Positions 1 through 6,257 of a DNA stretch of 12,212 nucleotides are shown here, one piece after another. Within the stretch, counting starts at the first letter, position 1. Every line of letters begins with the position of its first letter. This DNA is from Gammaproteobacteria bacterium (GTDB lineage Bacteria > Pseudomonadota > Gammaproteobacteria > UBA6429 > Thiohalophilaceae): the NCBI GenBank assembly GCA_029882235.1, contig JAOULB010000022.1, positions 1-12,212 of the forward strand. Reading direction: 5' to 3'. A program made the position numbers and the translations under genes. The notes beneath the pieces were generated by a model. That model made no database searches and had not been told where the DNA came from. It saw only the letters and a program-made list of their open reading frames with translations.

Positions 1-351
1 CATCGCACAGACAACTTTTACTGGTCCGGGAAATTGTTGTGCACACTCTTGTTGTATTTTTGCCGCAAGTTGTTGTGACTGGAAAAGTAGGGGCGAGCCC
101 TGTTCAGTCCAGATCGAGGCATAGGCCCTGGCAACCTTGCCGGGACGAAAACGCAGGATGATGCCATGTAAAATCAGTAACCAGATGAGACGCGGTATCT
201 CCACGACTCTTGGGTCAGAGAGAAATTCTGCAAGATAACGACGTACCGCTGAAGGCGTAGGTGCATCCGGTGTACCCAGATTGGTAATCAGGATACCCGT
301 GCAGGCAGGTTGATCATGGCTGAAGCTGTCGTTCTTTTTAAAATTCGTCAT
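1..351 (-). CDS. hemH: Ferrochelatase, N-terminal part (cut by the left window edge)
   Basis: Ferrochelatase inserts ferrous iron into protoporphyrin IX, the last step of protoheme synthesis, in the cytoplasm or at the inner membrane face. Translating the minus strand from the ATG at 351-349 gives 117 codons open to the window edge. The family hallmark GILITNLGTPDAPTPSAVRR lies at residues 19-38, followed by a YLAEFLSDPRVVEIPR block at 39-54 and a WTEQGSPL block at 81-88, all typical of proteobacterial HemH. The fragment ends at VVCAM, just before the usual RYG segment; the catalytic His and Glu lie further on, outside the window. No strong Shine-Dalgarno precedes the ATG, only a C-rich stretch. 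The gene is divergent from the CULT-domain gene with about 76 bases between starts. The identification is secure; the exact start is less so. Confidence 0.95.
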   Translation of the reverse strand, partial: MTNFKKNDSFSHDQPACTGILITNLGTPDAPTPSAVRRYLAEFLSDPRVVEIPRLIWLLILHGIILRFRPGKVARAYASIWTEQGSPLLFQSQQLAAKIQQECAQQFPGPVKVVCAM

Positions 352-427
352 GGGGGCTAATATTAATTATGTATGCGGCGTTTTACCAATGATTTAGGCT
401 TATCTTGTCATTTTCAGGGAAATCGAG

Positions 428-883
428 TTGGCAGTGAAAAATAAATATCAGTTAAGCAATCCCCGCTTTTGTGAACACGATGTTCCCTGCTTGATGCTGG
501 ATAAAATTTTTGACCCAGATAAATCTATCGAAACTACGCAACAAACAGAGGATGAGCTGGATCAGGGCAAGGCGCTCCGTTGTGCCTATTGCCAGACGAT
601 TGTAACGTATCCTGCCAATGCGATATCGCAATTGGGTCAGCATATACACAGCTTTACGAATCCCGGCGGTTATGAATTTACTATTGGATGTTTTCGTCAG
701 GCCTATTGTCAGGCCATCGGCACACCCAGTCAGGAATGGACCTGGTTTCCATCGTACTACTGGCAATATGCCTTATGTCATCACTGTCAGGAACATCTGG
801 GTTGGTATTATCAATCTGGTGAAGCCACCTCAGGATTTTATGGTTTGATCCTGAATCGACTCATATCGGGTACAGATCACTAA
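428..883 (+). CDS. Stand-alone CULT-domain protein (bacterial cereblon-like)
   Basis: This 151-residue protein matches the CULT domain, the zinc-binding fold that in human cereblon binds thalidomide-type glutarimides and C-terminal cyclic imides. Zinc ligands are visible as CAYC (Cys52, Cys55) and CHHC (Cys117, Cys120). Between them are the NPGGY turn (78-82), corresponding to NPHGY of cereblon, and the WFPSYYW segment (106-112). LGW follows at 124-126. Trp106, Trp112 and Trp126 align with the human cage residues Trp380, Trp386 and Trp400. The position of human His378 is Trp104 here. There is no Lon-N domain or DDB1-binding region, no signal peptide and no membrane segment, so it should be cytoplasmic. 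Residues 1-50 form an extension with Cys15, His17 and Cys21. The start is TTG, chosen because AGGGA at 416-420 lies 7 bases upstream and no in-frame ATG exists after the stop at 395; GTG at 434 is an alternative. The family is firm; the physiological ligand is unknown. Confidence 0.88.
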   Translation: MAVKNKYQLSNPRFCEHDVPCLMLDKIFDPDKSIETTQQTEDELDQGKALRCAYCQTIVTYPANAISQLGQHIHSFTNPGGYEFTIGCFRQAYCQAIGTPSQEWTWFPSYYWQYALCHHCQEHLGWYYQSGEATSGFYGLILNRLISGTDH

Positions 884-910
884 ACAACTGTGAAGTGATT
901 ACGGCATGGC

Positions 911-926
911 TGTGATAATACTCACA
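911..926. promoter_or_regulatory. CRP/Vfr-like operator palindrome
   Basis: The sequence TGTGA-TAATAC-TCACA is a perfect TGTGA-N6-TCACA palindrome, the core recognised by CRP-family activators, and C910/G927 extend the symmetry by one base pair. It lies in the gap between the CULT gene and the DUF2914 gene, centred about 109 bases before the DUF2914 ATG. A weak promoter pair (TAACAG 954-959, 17-base spacer, TATGCT 977-982) would put it near -70, an acceptable class I position, but that promoter is only a guess. The arms could also form a small RNA hairpin. Confidence 0.5.
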
Positions 927-1027
927 GAACTCTCGATCAGTTTCATGCGTGTATAACAGTTCAATGCTGTCTGCGGTATGCTCATCGCTCACTCTAATAA
1001 CATCTACACTTCGAATGGAGAACAACG

Positions 1028-1564
1028 ATGAAAATAAAATATGGATTACTTTCCCTTATCCTTGTTTTTAGCTTGCCTGTCTCTGCCAATGAACAGATAT
1101 CAGAAGAACAAACCAATCAACAAACCGAACAACAAGGTAGTACAGAAAACTTGCAGGAAGCGAGTGGGCTTTCAAGTGGTACTGTCTATCGGGCAGCATT
1201 TACCAGTCAGGTGCAGGATCGCGAGCCGACCAATGATTTAGAAAAGATGGCTAATGATCAAAGCCAGTTGTATTTTTTTACTGAGCTGCGTGATATGTCT
1301 GGCCAAACGGCTAAGCATCGCTGGGAGTATGATGGCAAGATCATGGCTGAAGTCAAATTTAAAGTTAATGGCCCACGCTGGCGAGTCTGGTCAAGCAAGA
1401 GTTTTGTCCCCGGCTGGACGGGTGACTGGAAAGTCTCGGTCATTAATGATGCGGGTGATGTAATTAAGGAAAAAAACTTTACTTATGAAATGGCAGCAGC
1501 AGAACAGACAGAAACGACTACATCTGAAGAGACGGCAACTATGCCAGAAATGAAAAACCAGTAA
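1028..1564 (+). CDS. Secreted or periplasmic DUF2914-domain protein
   Basis: The 178-residue product begins with a signal peptide (Lys2, Lys4, hydrophobic core 6-17, likely cleavage after VSA at 18-20). A Gln/Glu-rich linker follows at about 21-48. The DUF2914 domain spans about 50-154, recognised from VYRAAFTS (53-60), DREPTNDL (64-71), YFFTEL (82-87), HRWEYDG (97-103) and GPRWRVWSSK (115-124). The C-terminal tail (155-178) is rich in Thr and Glu and probably disordered. DUF2914 has no established biochemical role; the many aromatic residues and predicted beta strands would suit a small beta-sandwich exposed to the periplasm. The start is supported by GGAG at 1017-1020, 7 bases before the ATG. 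A CRP-like site lies upstream and a strong terminator downstream, so it is probably monocistronic. The domain call is confident; function is not known. Confidence 0.88.
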   Translation: MKIKYGLLSLILVFSLPVSANEQISEEQTNQQTEQQGSTENLQEASGLSSGTVYRAAFTSQVQDREPTNDLEKMANDQSQLYFFTELRDMSGQTAKHRWEYDGKIMAEVKFKVNGPRWRVWSSKSFVPGWTGDWKVSVINDAGDVIKEKNFTYEMAAAEQTETTTSEETATMPEMKNQ

Positions 1565-1586
1565 GTTTAATATTTTATTAATGCCT

Positions 1587-1615
1587 AAAGCCCCCTTCAT
1601 GGGGGCTTTTTATTT
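1587..1615 (+). terminator. Intrinsic terminator after the DUF2914 gene
   Basis: A perfect 9-bp stem AAAGCCCCC / GGGGGCTTT (1587-1595 and 1601-1609) encloses a 5-base loop TTCAT and runs into a T-rich tract TTATTTTAT. It sits 23 bases after the DUF2914 stop and separates that gene from the next one. Confidence 0.93.
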
Positions 1616-1665
1616 TATGCGAGTGTTATACACTAGAATTATTCTGTTTAGAGAAAACTTTTATT

Positions 1666-2004
1666 ATGTTAAAGCTAGAGAAATTATTAGCTGCATGGAA
1701 TAAAGCAGATTTTGATTCTGTCGCGAAAGAAGAATTACAAAAATTAGACGCAGTTTCCTTACCGTTGCAACAGGGCTTAGCACAAAGCAGTTATGTGGCT
1801 GATGATCCAGTGTCTGTGATCATTATGTCCAGTTCTGAACAGCAGAATGTTATAAAGATTAAAGCGGGTCTGTTTTATTCTGGCATTATTGCCGGTTGTA
1901 GTTGTTCGGATGATCCAACACCGTTAGATAAAGTTAACGAGTATTGTGAGGTGTTTATCTTAATTGATAAGACAAGTGGAGAAGCCTCCATATCAATGAG
2001 CTAA
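1666..2004 (+). CDS. Conserved small protein of unknown function with CxC motif
   Basis: The product is 112 residues, soluble and without a signal peptide. I recall similar short proteins, with a central LPLQQGLAQSSYV block (32-44) and a GCSCSDDPTP motif (77-86), in beta- and gammaproteobacteria, but no function I can name. Cys78, Cys80 and Cys94 (in EYCE) are the notable residues and could hold a metal ion or form a disulfide; that is inference. It should have its own promoter because a strong terminator ends just upstream: TG-T-TATACA at 1624-1632 resembles an extended -10. The ribosome binding site is weak (AGAG near 1650-1653). The gene converges on ettA with a hairpin between the two stops. 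Confidence 0.8.
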   Translation: MLKLEKLLAAWNKADFDSVAKEELQKLDAVSLPLQQGLAQSSYVADDPVSVIIMSSSEQQNVIKIKAGLFYSGIIAGCSCSDDPTPLDKVNEYCEVFILIDKTSGEASISMS

Positions 2005-2040
2005 AACTATCTGATCCTGATATTGATAGACCAGATAGTT
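2005..2040 (-). terminator. Hairpin between convergent genes, possible ettA terminator
   Basis: A perfect 9-bp inverted repeat AACTATCTG / CAGATAGTT (2005-2013 and 2032-2040) with an 18-base loop lies directly after the stop of the small CxC protein and 22 bases past the ettA stop. On the minus strand it runs into GTTTTAG, a short U tract; on the plus strand there is no T run. It may therefore serve ettA mainly. The low GC content of the stem and the long loop make this a weaker terminator than the one at 1587. Confidence 0.5.
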
Positions 2041-2062
2041 CAATCTGCCTTACCCGGTACGG

Positions 2063-3730
2063 TTATCGTTCCAGCTTCTTGTATTTAATACGTGTAGGTT
2101 GATCCGCTTCATCACCCAGACGGCGTTTACGATCCGCTTCGTATTCTGCATAGTTGCCTTCAAACCATTCGGCATGACTATCACCTTCAAACGCGAGTAT
2201 ATGCGTGGCGATACGATCGAGGAACCAGCGATCATGTGAAATCACAACAACACAGCCGGGAAACTCGAGGATGGCCTCTTCCAGTGCGCGTAGGGTTTCA
2301 ATATCGATATCATTGGTGGGTTCATCGAGGAGTAGAACATTGCCGCCACTCTTGAGTAACTTCGCCAGATGGACACGATTGCGTTCACCACCGGATAAGT
2401 TGCCGACTCGTTTTTGTTGATCGCCACCACGGAAGTTGAAGCGACCGACATAGGCGCGTGAATTAATTTCAAAATCACTGACGGTCATAATGTCATGACC
2501 GTCAGAAATTTCTTCCCACACGGTCTTTTTGGCATCAAGCGCATCACGGCTTTGATCGACATAGGCCAGTTGTACAGTTTCACCAATACGCAGTTCGCCA
2601 CTATCGGGTTGTTCCTGTCCCATCAGCATGCGGAACAGGGTGGTTTTACCGGCACCGTTTGGACCGATGATGCCAACAATGCCGCCGCGTGGCAGATTAA
2701 AGCTGAGGTCATCCACCAGTAGTTTGTCGCCAAAACCTTTCTTTATATGATTGGCTTCAACAACCAGTTCACCAAGGCGTGGACCGGGAGGAATAAACAG
2801 CTCATTGGTTTCGTTACGTTTCTGATGTTCTTTTGTTGCTAGTTCTTCAAAGCGTTGTAAACGGGCCTTGCTCTTGGCCTGACGACCTTTTGGATTTGAA
2901 CGCACCCATTCCAATTCCTGTTTCATGGCCTTGACGCGAGAGGCCTCGCCTTTTTGCTCCATCTCCAGACGTTTTTCCTTTTGCTCCAGCCAGGAGGAAT
3001 AATTGCCTTCCCAGGGGATGCCTTCGCCACGATCCAGTTCCAGAATCCAGCCGGCGACATTGTCGAGGAAATAACGATCATGGGTGACCGCCACCACGGT
3101 GCCAGAATAATCATGCAGAAAGCGTTCTAACCAGGCGACGGATTCGGCATCGAGGTGGTTGGTGGGCTCATCAAGCAGCAACATGTCGGGTTTGGATAAC
3201 AATAATTTGCATAGAGCCACGCGACGGCGCTCACCACCAGACAGTTTAGTGACATCCGCATCCCATGGGGGCAGACGTAATGCATCCGCTGCAATCTCCA
3301 GGGTACGTTCCAGATTATGGCCATCGGTGGCCTGGATAATGTTCTCCAGCTCAGCCTGTTCTTTGGCGAGGGCATCGAAATCGGCATCGGGCTCGGCATA
3401 GGCGGCATAGACCTCATCTAAGCGGGTCAGGGCACGTTTAACTTCTCCCAGCCCCTCTTCGACGTTACCACGCACGTCCTTATCCGGGTCCAGTTGGGGC
3501 TCCTGAGGCAGATAACCGACGTTAATACCGGGCTGTGGCCGGGCCTCGCCATCAATCTCGGTATCGACTCCGGCCATGATCCGTAGCAGGCTGGATTTAC
3601 CCGCACCGTTCAGGCCTAAAACACCAATTTTTGCGCCCGGGAAAAAGGATAAAGAGATATCTTTGAGGATATATCGTTTCGGTGGCACGACCTTGCTCAC
3701 CTGATTCATTGTGTAAATATATTGCGCCAT
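2063..3730 (-). CDS. ettA: Energy-dependent translational throttle protein EttA (ABC-F ATPase)
   Basis: EttA is a soluble ABC-F protein that binds the ribosomal E site and gates the first steps of elongation according to the ATP/ADP ratio. The 555-residue length equals that of E. coli EttA. Domain 1 has Walker A GLNGAGKS (39-46), signature LSGGE (163-167), Walker B LLLDEPTNHLD (184-194) with catalytic Glu188, and switch His217. The charged linker between the two ATPase domains (about 243-325) includes the GRQAKSKARLQ segment. Domain 2 has Walker A GPNGAGKTT (356-364), signature LSGGE (445-449), Walker B LLLDE with Glu470, and His499. The arm insertion lies at about 95-135. No membrane segments occur, so it is not a transporter ATPase. 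The ATG at 3730-3728 fits the usual MAQYIYTM start. The close match makes this the most secure call here. Confidence 0.98.
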   Translation of the reverse strand: MAQYIYTMNQVSKVVPPKRYILKDISLSFFPGAKIGVLGLNGAGKSSLLRIMAGVDTEIDGEARPQPGINVGYLPQEPQLDPDKDVRGNVEEGLGEVKRALTRLDEVYAAYAEPDADFDALAKEQAELENIIQATDGHNLERTLEIAADALRLPPWDADVTKLSGGERRRVALCKLLLSKPDMLLLDEPTNHLDAESVAWLERFLHDYSGTVVAVTHDRYFLDNVAGWILELDRGEGIPWEGNYSSWLEQKEKRLEMEQKGEASRVKAMKQELEWVRSNPKGRQAKSKARLQRFEELATKEHQKRNETNELFIPPGPRLGELVVEANHIKKGFGDKLLVDDLSFNLPRGGIVGIIGPNGAGKTTLFRMLMGQEQPDSGELRIGETVQLAYVDQSRDALDAKKTVWEEISDGHDIMTVSDFEINSRAYVGRFNFRGGDQQKRVGNLSGGERNRVHLAKLLKSGGNVLLLDEPTNDIDIETLRALEEAILEFPGCVVVISHDRWFLDRIATHILAFEGDSHAEWFEGNYAEYEADRKRRLGDEADQPTRIKYKKLER

Positions 3731-3765
3731 ATTGTTATTTTGTCTTGTTGGAAAACCGTGGCCAG

Positions 3766-3795
3766 ATTGTACTTGGGATAGGCCTTCAGAAACAA
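3766..3795 (-). promoter_or_regulatory. Candidate sigma-70 promoter of ettA
   Basis: Read on the minus strand, TTGTTT (3795-3790) and TACAAT (3771-3766) are separated by 18 bases. Transcription would start near 3759, giving a leader of roughly 30 bases before the ettA ATG. The -10 box is good, the -35 matches consensus only in TTG. Confidence 0.42.
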
Positions 3796-3867
3796 ATTAG
3801 CCTGAAAAAATACAGAGATTGGATTTGAAGACGATATATATATGAGGGATCTAGACTGCTGAAGGAT

Positions 3868-3894
3868 TAAAACATTATAAACAGTAGGTGATAA
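3868..3894 (+). promoter_or_regulatory. Sigma-28 (FliA) promoter of the chemoreceptor gene
   Basis: TAAA (3868-3871), exactly 15 bases, then GGTGATAA (3887-3894) matches the flagellar sigma-28 consensus TAAA-N15-GCCGATAA at all four -35 bases and six of eight -10 bases. It ends 26 bases before the chemoreceptor start, a normal spacing. A short inverted repeat CTCAA-GATA-TTGAG (3900-3913) lies between the promoter and the start codon and includes the GAG that could act as the ribosome binding site. Confidence 0.65.
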
Positions 3895-3920
3895 GCTGTC
3901 TCAAGATATTGAGTGTGTAA

Positions 3921-5114
3921 GTGATGAGTAAACGATTCCAACCCAGTATTTTACGCCGACTTTTTCTCTCCTTCATGGGGTTTGGTCTGGCTATGGGGAT
4001 TATTTTCCCCTTCTATGCCCAGTTTTTTGTCGAGTGGAAACCAGGGATGTATCTCTGGTTTGCTATAGGCTGCCTGGTGGCTGGAGGATCAATCGGTCTG
4101 GCAAATTATACTCTGGTCAAAGTAATTCTAATTTCGAAGCTAAAACAGATGTCCTTACTTACTGCGGCGGTGGGTAACAAGGATCTATCGCAAAGTTGCG
4201 AGATCGTAAGTCACGATGTGTTTGGCGAAATCTCAAACGATTTTAATCGTATGCTCGCTAATCTGAGAGAAATTGTTACCGAGCTGGATAATCATGCCGA
4301 TGAGTTGAGCGTTTCCTTTATGGGGCTGAATGCCATTTCACATGGCTCAGATGAAGGGGTGCAAAAACAACGTGAACAGCTTGAACAGATTGCCTCTGCA
4401 ATGAATCAGATGGTGGCTTCAGCCAGTGAAGTTTTAAAGTATGCCAGTGAGGCTCTGTCGGCAAGTGAATCGGCGGATGAACAGGGTAATGAAGCCAAGG
4501 TGGTCACGGTTGAATCCATGGGCTCTGTTGATAGCCTGGCAACTAAGGTGAAAGACATCACCGAGGTTATACGCGAACTGAAAGGTGAGACAGATAATAT
4601 TAGTCAGATGCTGACAGTTATTAATGATATTGCTGAGCAGACGAACCTGCTGGCGCTTAATGCCGCGATTGAAGCAGCGCGTGCCGGTGAACAGGGCCGA
4701 GGTTTTGCCGTTGTCGCCGATGAAGTACGTAACCTGGCAACACGGACACAGGAATCCACTAAGGAAGTGGCGGAAATCATAACAAGGCTACAGGAAGGTT
4801 CTGAGCGAGCGGTAACGGCGATGGAAGAAGGCCATAACCAGGCTGGCGAAGGTGTTGAATTTACTGAACGTACGGCAGAAGCCCTTGCCGAAATTTCTGG
4901 CGCTCTCAGTGTGATTGTCACCATGAACACCCAAATTGCCAATGCAGCAAAAGAGCAAAGTACAGTCGCTGAATCAATCAATGCGAATATCCACTCAGTG
5001 AATCTATCAGCTGAAAATACTTCACAAAGCACGCGAGAAGTTAGTAAGGCCTGTGACCGTGTTTCCAAGTTATCAATCCGCCTGAAGGGAATTGTGGGCG
5101 ATTTCAAAACCTGA
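3921..5114 (+). CDS. Methyl-accepting chemotaxis protein lacking a periplasmic sensor domain
   Basis: This inner-membrane chemoreceptor would control the CheA kinase through CheW. The 397-residue product has membrane helix 1 at about 13-32 and helix 2 at about 43-65, separated by only about ten residues, so no ligand-binding domain exists outside the membrane. A HAMP segment follows at about 66-118. The cytoplasmic signalling coiled coil (about 150-390) contains the invariant hairpin tip around INDIAEQTNLLALNAAIEAA (234-253) and RGFAVVADEVRNLA (260-273). No CheR-docking pentapeptide is present at the C-terminus (ends in DFKT). The start is GTG at 3921 or ATG at 3924; GAG at 3911-3913 suits the GTG, and the difference is a single residue. 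A FliA-type promoter lies just upstream and no other chemotaxis gene is near. The stimulus may be intramembrane, cytoplasmic or relayed by a partner protein. Confidence 0.95.
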   Translation: MMSKRFQPSILRRLFLSFMGFGLAMGIIFPFYAQFFVEWKPGMYLWFAIGCLVAGGSIGLANYTLVKVILISKLKQMSLLTAAVGNKDLSQSCEIVSHDVFGEISNDFNRMLANLREIVTELDNHADELSVSFMGLNAISHGSDEGVQKQREQLEQIASAMNQMVASASEVLKYASEALSASESADEQGNEAKVVTVESMGSVDSLATKVKDITEVIRELKGETDNISQMLTVINDIAEQTNLLALNAAIEAARAGEQGRGFAVVADEVRNLATRTQESTKEVAEIITRLQEGSERAVTAMEEGHNQAGEGVEFTERTAEALAEISGALSVIVTMNTQIANAAKEQSTVAESINANIHSVNLSAENTSQSTREVSKACDRVSKLSIRLKGIVGDFKT

Positions 5115-5160
5115 TTTTTGACGTTACCAAAATTTGCAAAATTATCGGGATCTCTGCTCT

Positions 5161-5180
5161 AAGCTTACCAACATAAGCTT
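5161..5180. repeat. Inverted repeat between the chemoreceptor and efflux genes
   Basis: AAGCTTA / TAAGCTT (5161-5167 and 5174-5180) is a perfect 7-bp repeat with a 6-base spacer, 47 bases after the chemoreceptor stop. It could be a weak terminator, but the following GAATTCTTAT is not a good T tract. Its right arm overlaps the candidate -35 box of the efflux operon, so it may instead be a protein binding site. Confidence 0.35.
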
Positions 5181-5206
5181 GAATTCTTATAAAAAGCACC
5201 TATATT
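5179..5206 (+). promoter_or_regulatory. Candidate sigma-70 promoter of the RND efflux operon
   Basis: TTGAAT (5179-5184), a 16-base spacer and TATATT (5201-5206) form a reasonable promoter about 45 bases ahead of the adaptor ATG. The -10 box overlaps the perfect inverted repeat that starts at 5202, which would suit repression. Confidence 0.45.
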
Positions 5207-5221
5207 AGAGTTTTCTAATAT
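5202..5221. promoter_or_regulatory. Inverted repeat, possible repressor operator
   Basis: ATATTAGA-GTTT-TCTAATAT is a perfect 8-bp inverted repeat with a 4-base centre. It overlaps the candidate -10 box of the efflux operon. The half-site recurs just downstream as an imperfect tandem copy (TTCTAATA 5213-5220, TTCTAGTA 5221-5228). The arrangement resembles an operator of a dimeric repressor; which regulator would bind is unknown. The AT richness means chance is possible. Confidence 0.4.
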
Positions 5222-5249
5222 TCTAGTATCTTCATCATTGGAGTGAGAT

Positions 5250-6257
5250 ATGTGCTGTGCGCGTCAACTTTTGTCTAAATGGTTCATTTTTGGCCTATTT
5301 GTTGTTTTTAACCAGCCACTTCTTGCTGAGCAATTACAGACTGTTCGAGTAAATTCGGTAGCCGTAGCTGATGAGCGGTCAATTGATGGCCTGATCGAAG
5401 CGGTACACCAGGCCACTATTTCGGCCCAGACTTCAGGCCGCATTATCAGGATTCATGTCGATGTGGATGACTATGTGGCTAAGGGCGATCTGCTGCTTGA
5501 GTTTAGTGGTAAGGGACAAAGGGCTGCTTACAATGCGGCTAAGGCCAACCTCAAACAGGCCGAGGCTGAGCACAAACGAATCAAAAATATCTACGCGCAG
5601 AAGCTGGTAGCCAAAGCCGTACTGGATCGGGCCGAGTCGGCTTATAAGTCAGCCAGGGCACGATTTGAGCAGGCTGAGGAAGCCCTGGAATATACCCGGG
5701 TTCGCGCACCTTATAGCGGTATCGTGGTCAAGCGCTATGTCGAGCTGGGTGAGAACGCCAATGTCGGCCAACGTTTAATGAGTGGGCTGTCGCTGGAATC
5801 CCTGCGGGCAAAGGTGCAGATTCCGCAGGACATGATCCATGGCGTGCGTAAATTTAAAAAAGCATTTCTCGTAACTCGTGATGGACAGCGAGTTGAGTCT
5901 GAATCAATACGCATTAGCCCTTATGCCGACCCAGAAAGTCATAGCTTTGCCGCGCAGGTGAATCTGCCCAAAGGGGACTACGGTGTCTATCCCGGCATGT
6001 ATGCCAAAGTGATTTTTGTCATGGGTGAACAGCAGTCCCTGAAGATCCCCGTTGTCAGTGTCGTGCACCGCAGTGAAGTCACCGCCGTCTATGTTGTGAA
6101 CGATAAGCAGCAGATAAGTTTTCGCCAGATACGTCCTGGCAAGCGGGATGGTCAGGGGCAGATAGAAGTTCTGGCTGGGCTGGAGCCGGGTGAAATGGTT
6201 ACCACCGAACCGCTTCATGCGGGTATGTTACTGAAAGAACAACAGGGTAATCAGTAA
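5250..6257 (+). CDS. RND efflux periplasmic adaptor (membrane fusion protein)
   Basis: This subunit would link the inner-membrane pump encoded next to an outer-membrane channel. The 335-residue product starts with a signal peptide (core about 11-21, likely cleavage after LLA at 24-26); no lipobox is seen, so it is probably not a lipoprotein. The first lipoyl half lies at about 55-85 (SAQTSGRI at 58-65, VAKGDLLLEF at 76-85). An alpha-helical hairpin rich in Ala, Lys and Glu spans about 90-148, and the second lipoyl half covers 150-175 (TRVRAPYSGIVVKR). A beta-barrel and a membrane-proximal domain follow (GVYPGMYAKV at 245-254). The ATG is preceded by GGAG (5240-5243) at 6 bases. The stop codon overlaps the pump start by one base (TAATG), so the two are translationally linked. 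The hairpin is short, as in compact adaptors. Substrate cannot be told from sequence. Confidence 0.94.
   Translation: MCCARQLLSKWFIFGLFVVFNQPLLAEQLQTVRVNSVAVADERSIDGLIEAVHQATISAQTSGRIIRIHVDVDDYVAKGDLLLEFSGKGQRAAYNAAKANLKQAEAEHKRIKNIYAQKLVAKAVLDRAESAYKSARARFEQAEEALEYTRVRAPYSGIVVKRYVELGENANVGQRLMSGLSLESLRAKVQIPQDMIHGVRKFKKAFLVTRDGQRVESESIRISPYADPESHSFAAQVNLPKGDYGVYPGMYAKVIFVMGEQQSLKIPVVSVVHRSEVTAVYVVNDKQQISFRQIRPGKRDGQGQIEVLAGLEPGEMVTTEPLHAGMLLKEQQGNQ

Noticed and set aside
452..766. A 104-codon open frame opposite the CULT gene
   Set aside because: The plus-strand reading carries the complete CULT motif set, so the antisense frame is a shadow.
2063..3730. Naming the ABC-F gene as an ABC transporter ATPase or an antibiotic-resistance ABC-F
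   Set aside because: There is no membrane partner, the length is exactly that of EttA, and both Walker B glutamates fall at EttA positions 188 and 470.
4604..5107. A 167-codon open frame on the minus strand opposite the chemoreceptor
   Set aside because: It lies wholly antisense to the signalling domain, where Ala/Glu/Thr-rich heptads keep the opposite frame open. The translation is low-complexity with no recognisable motif.
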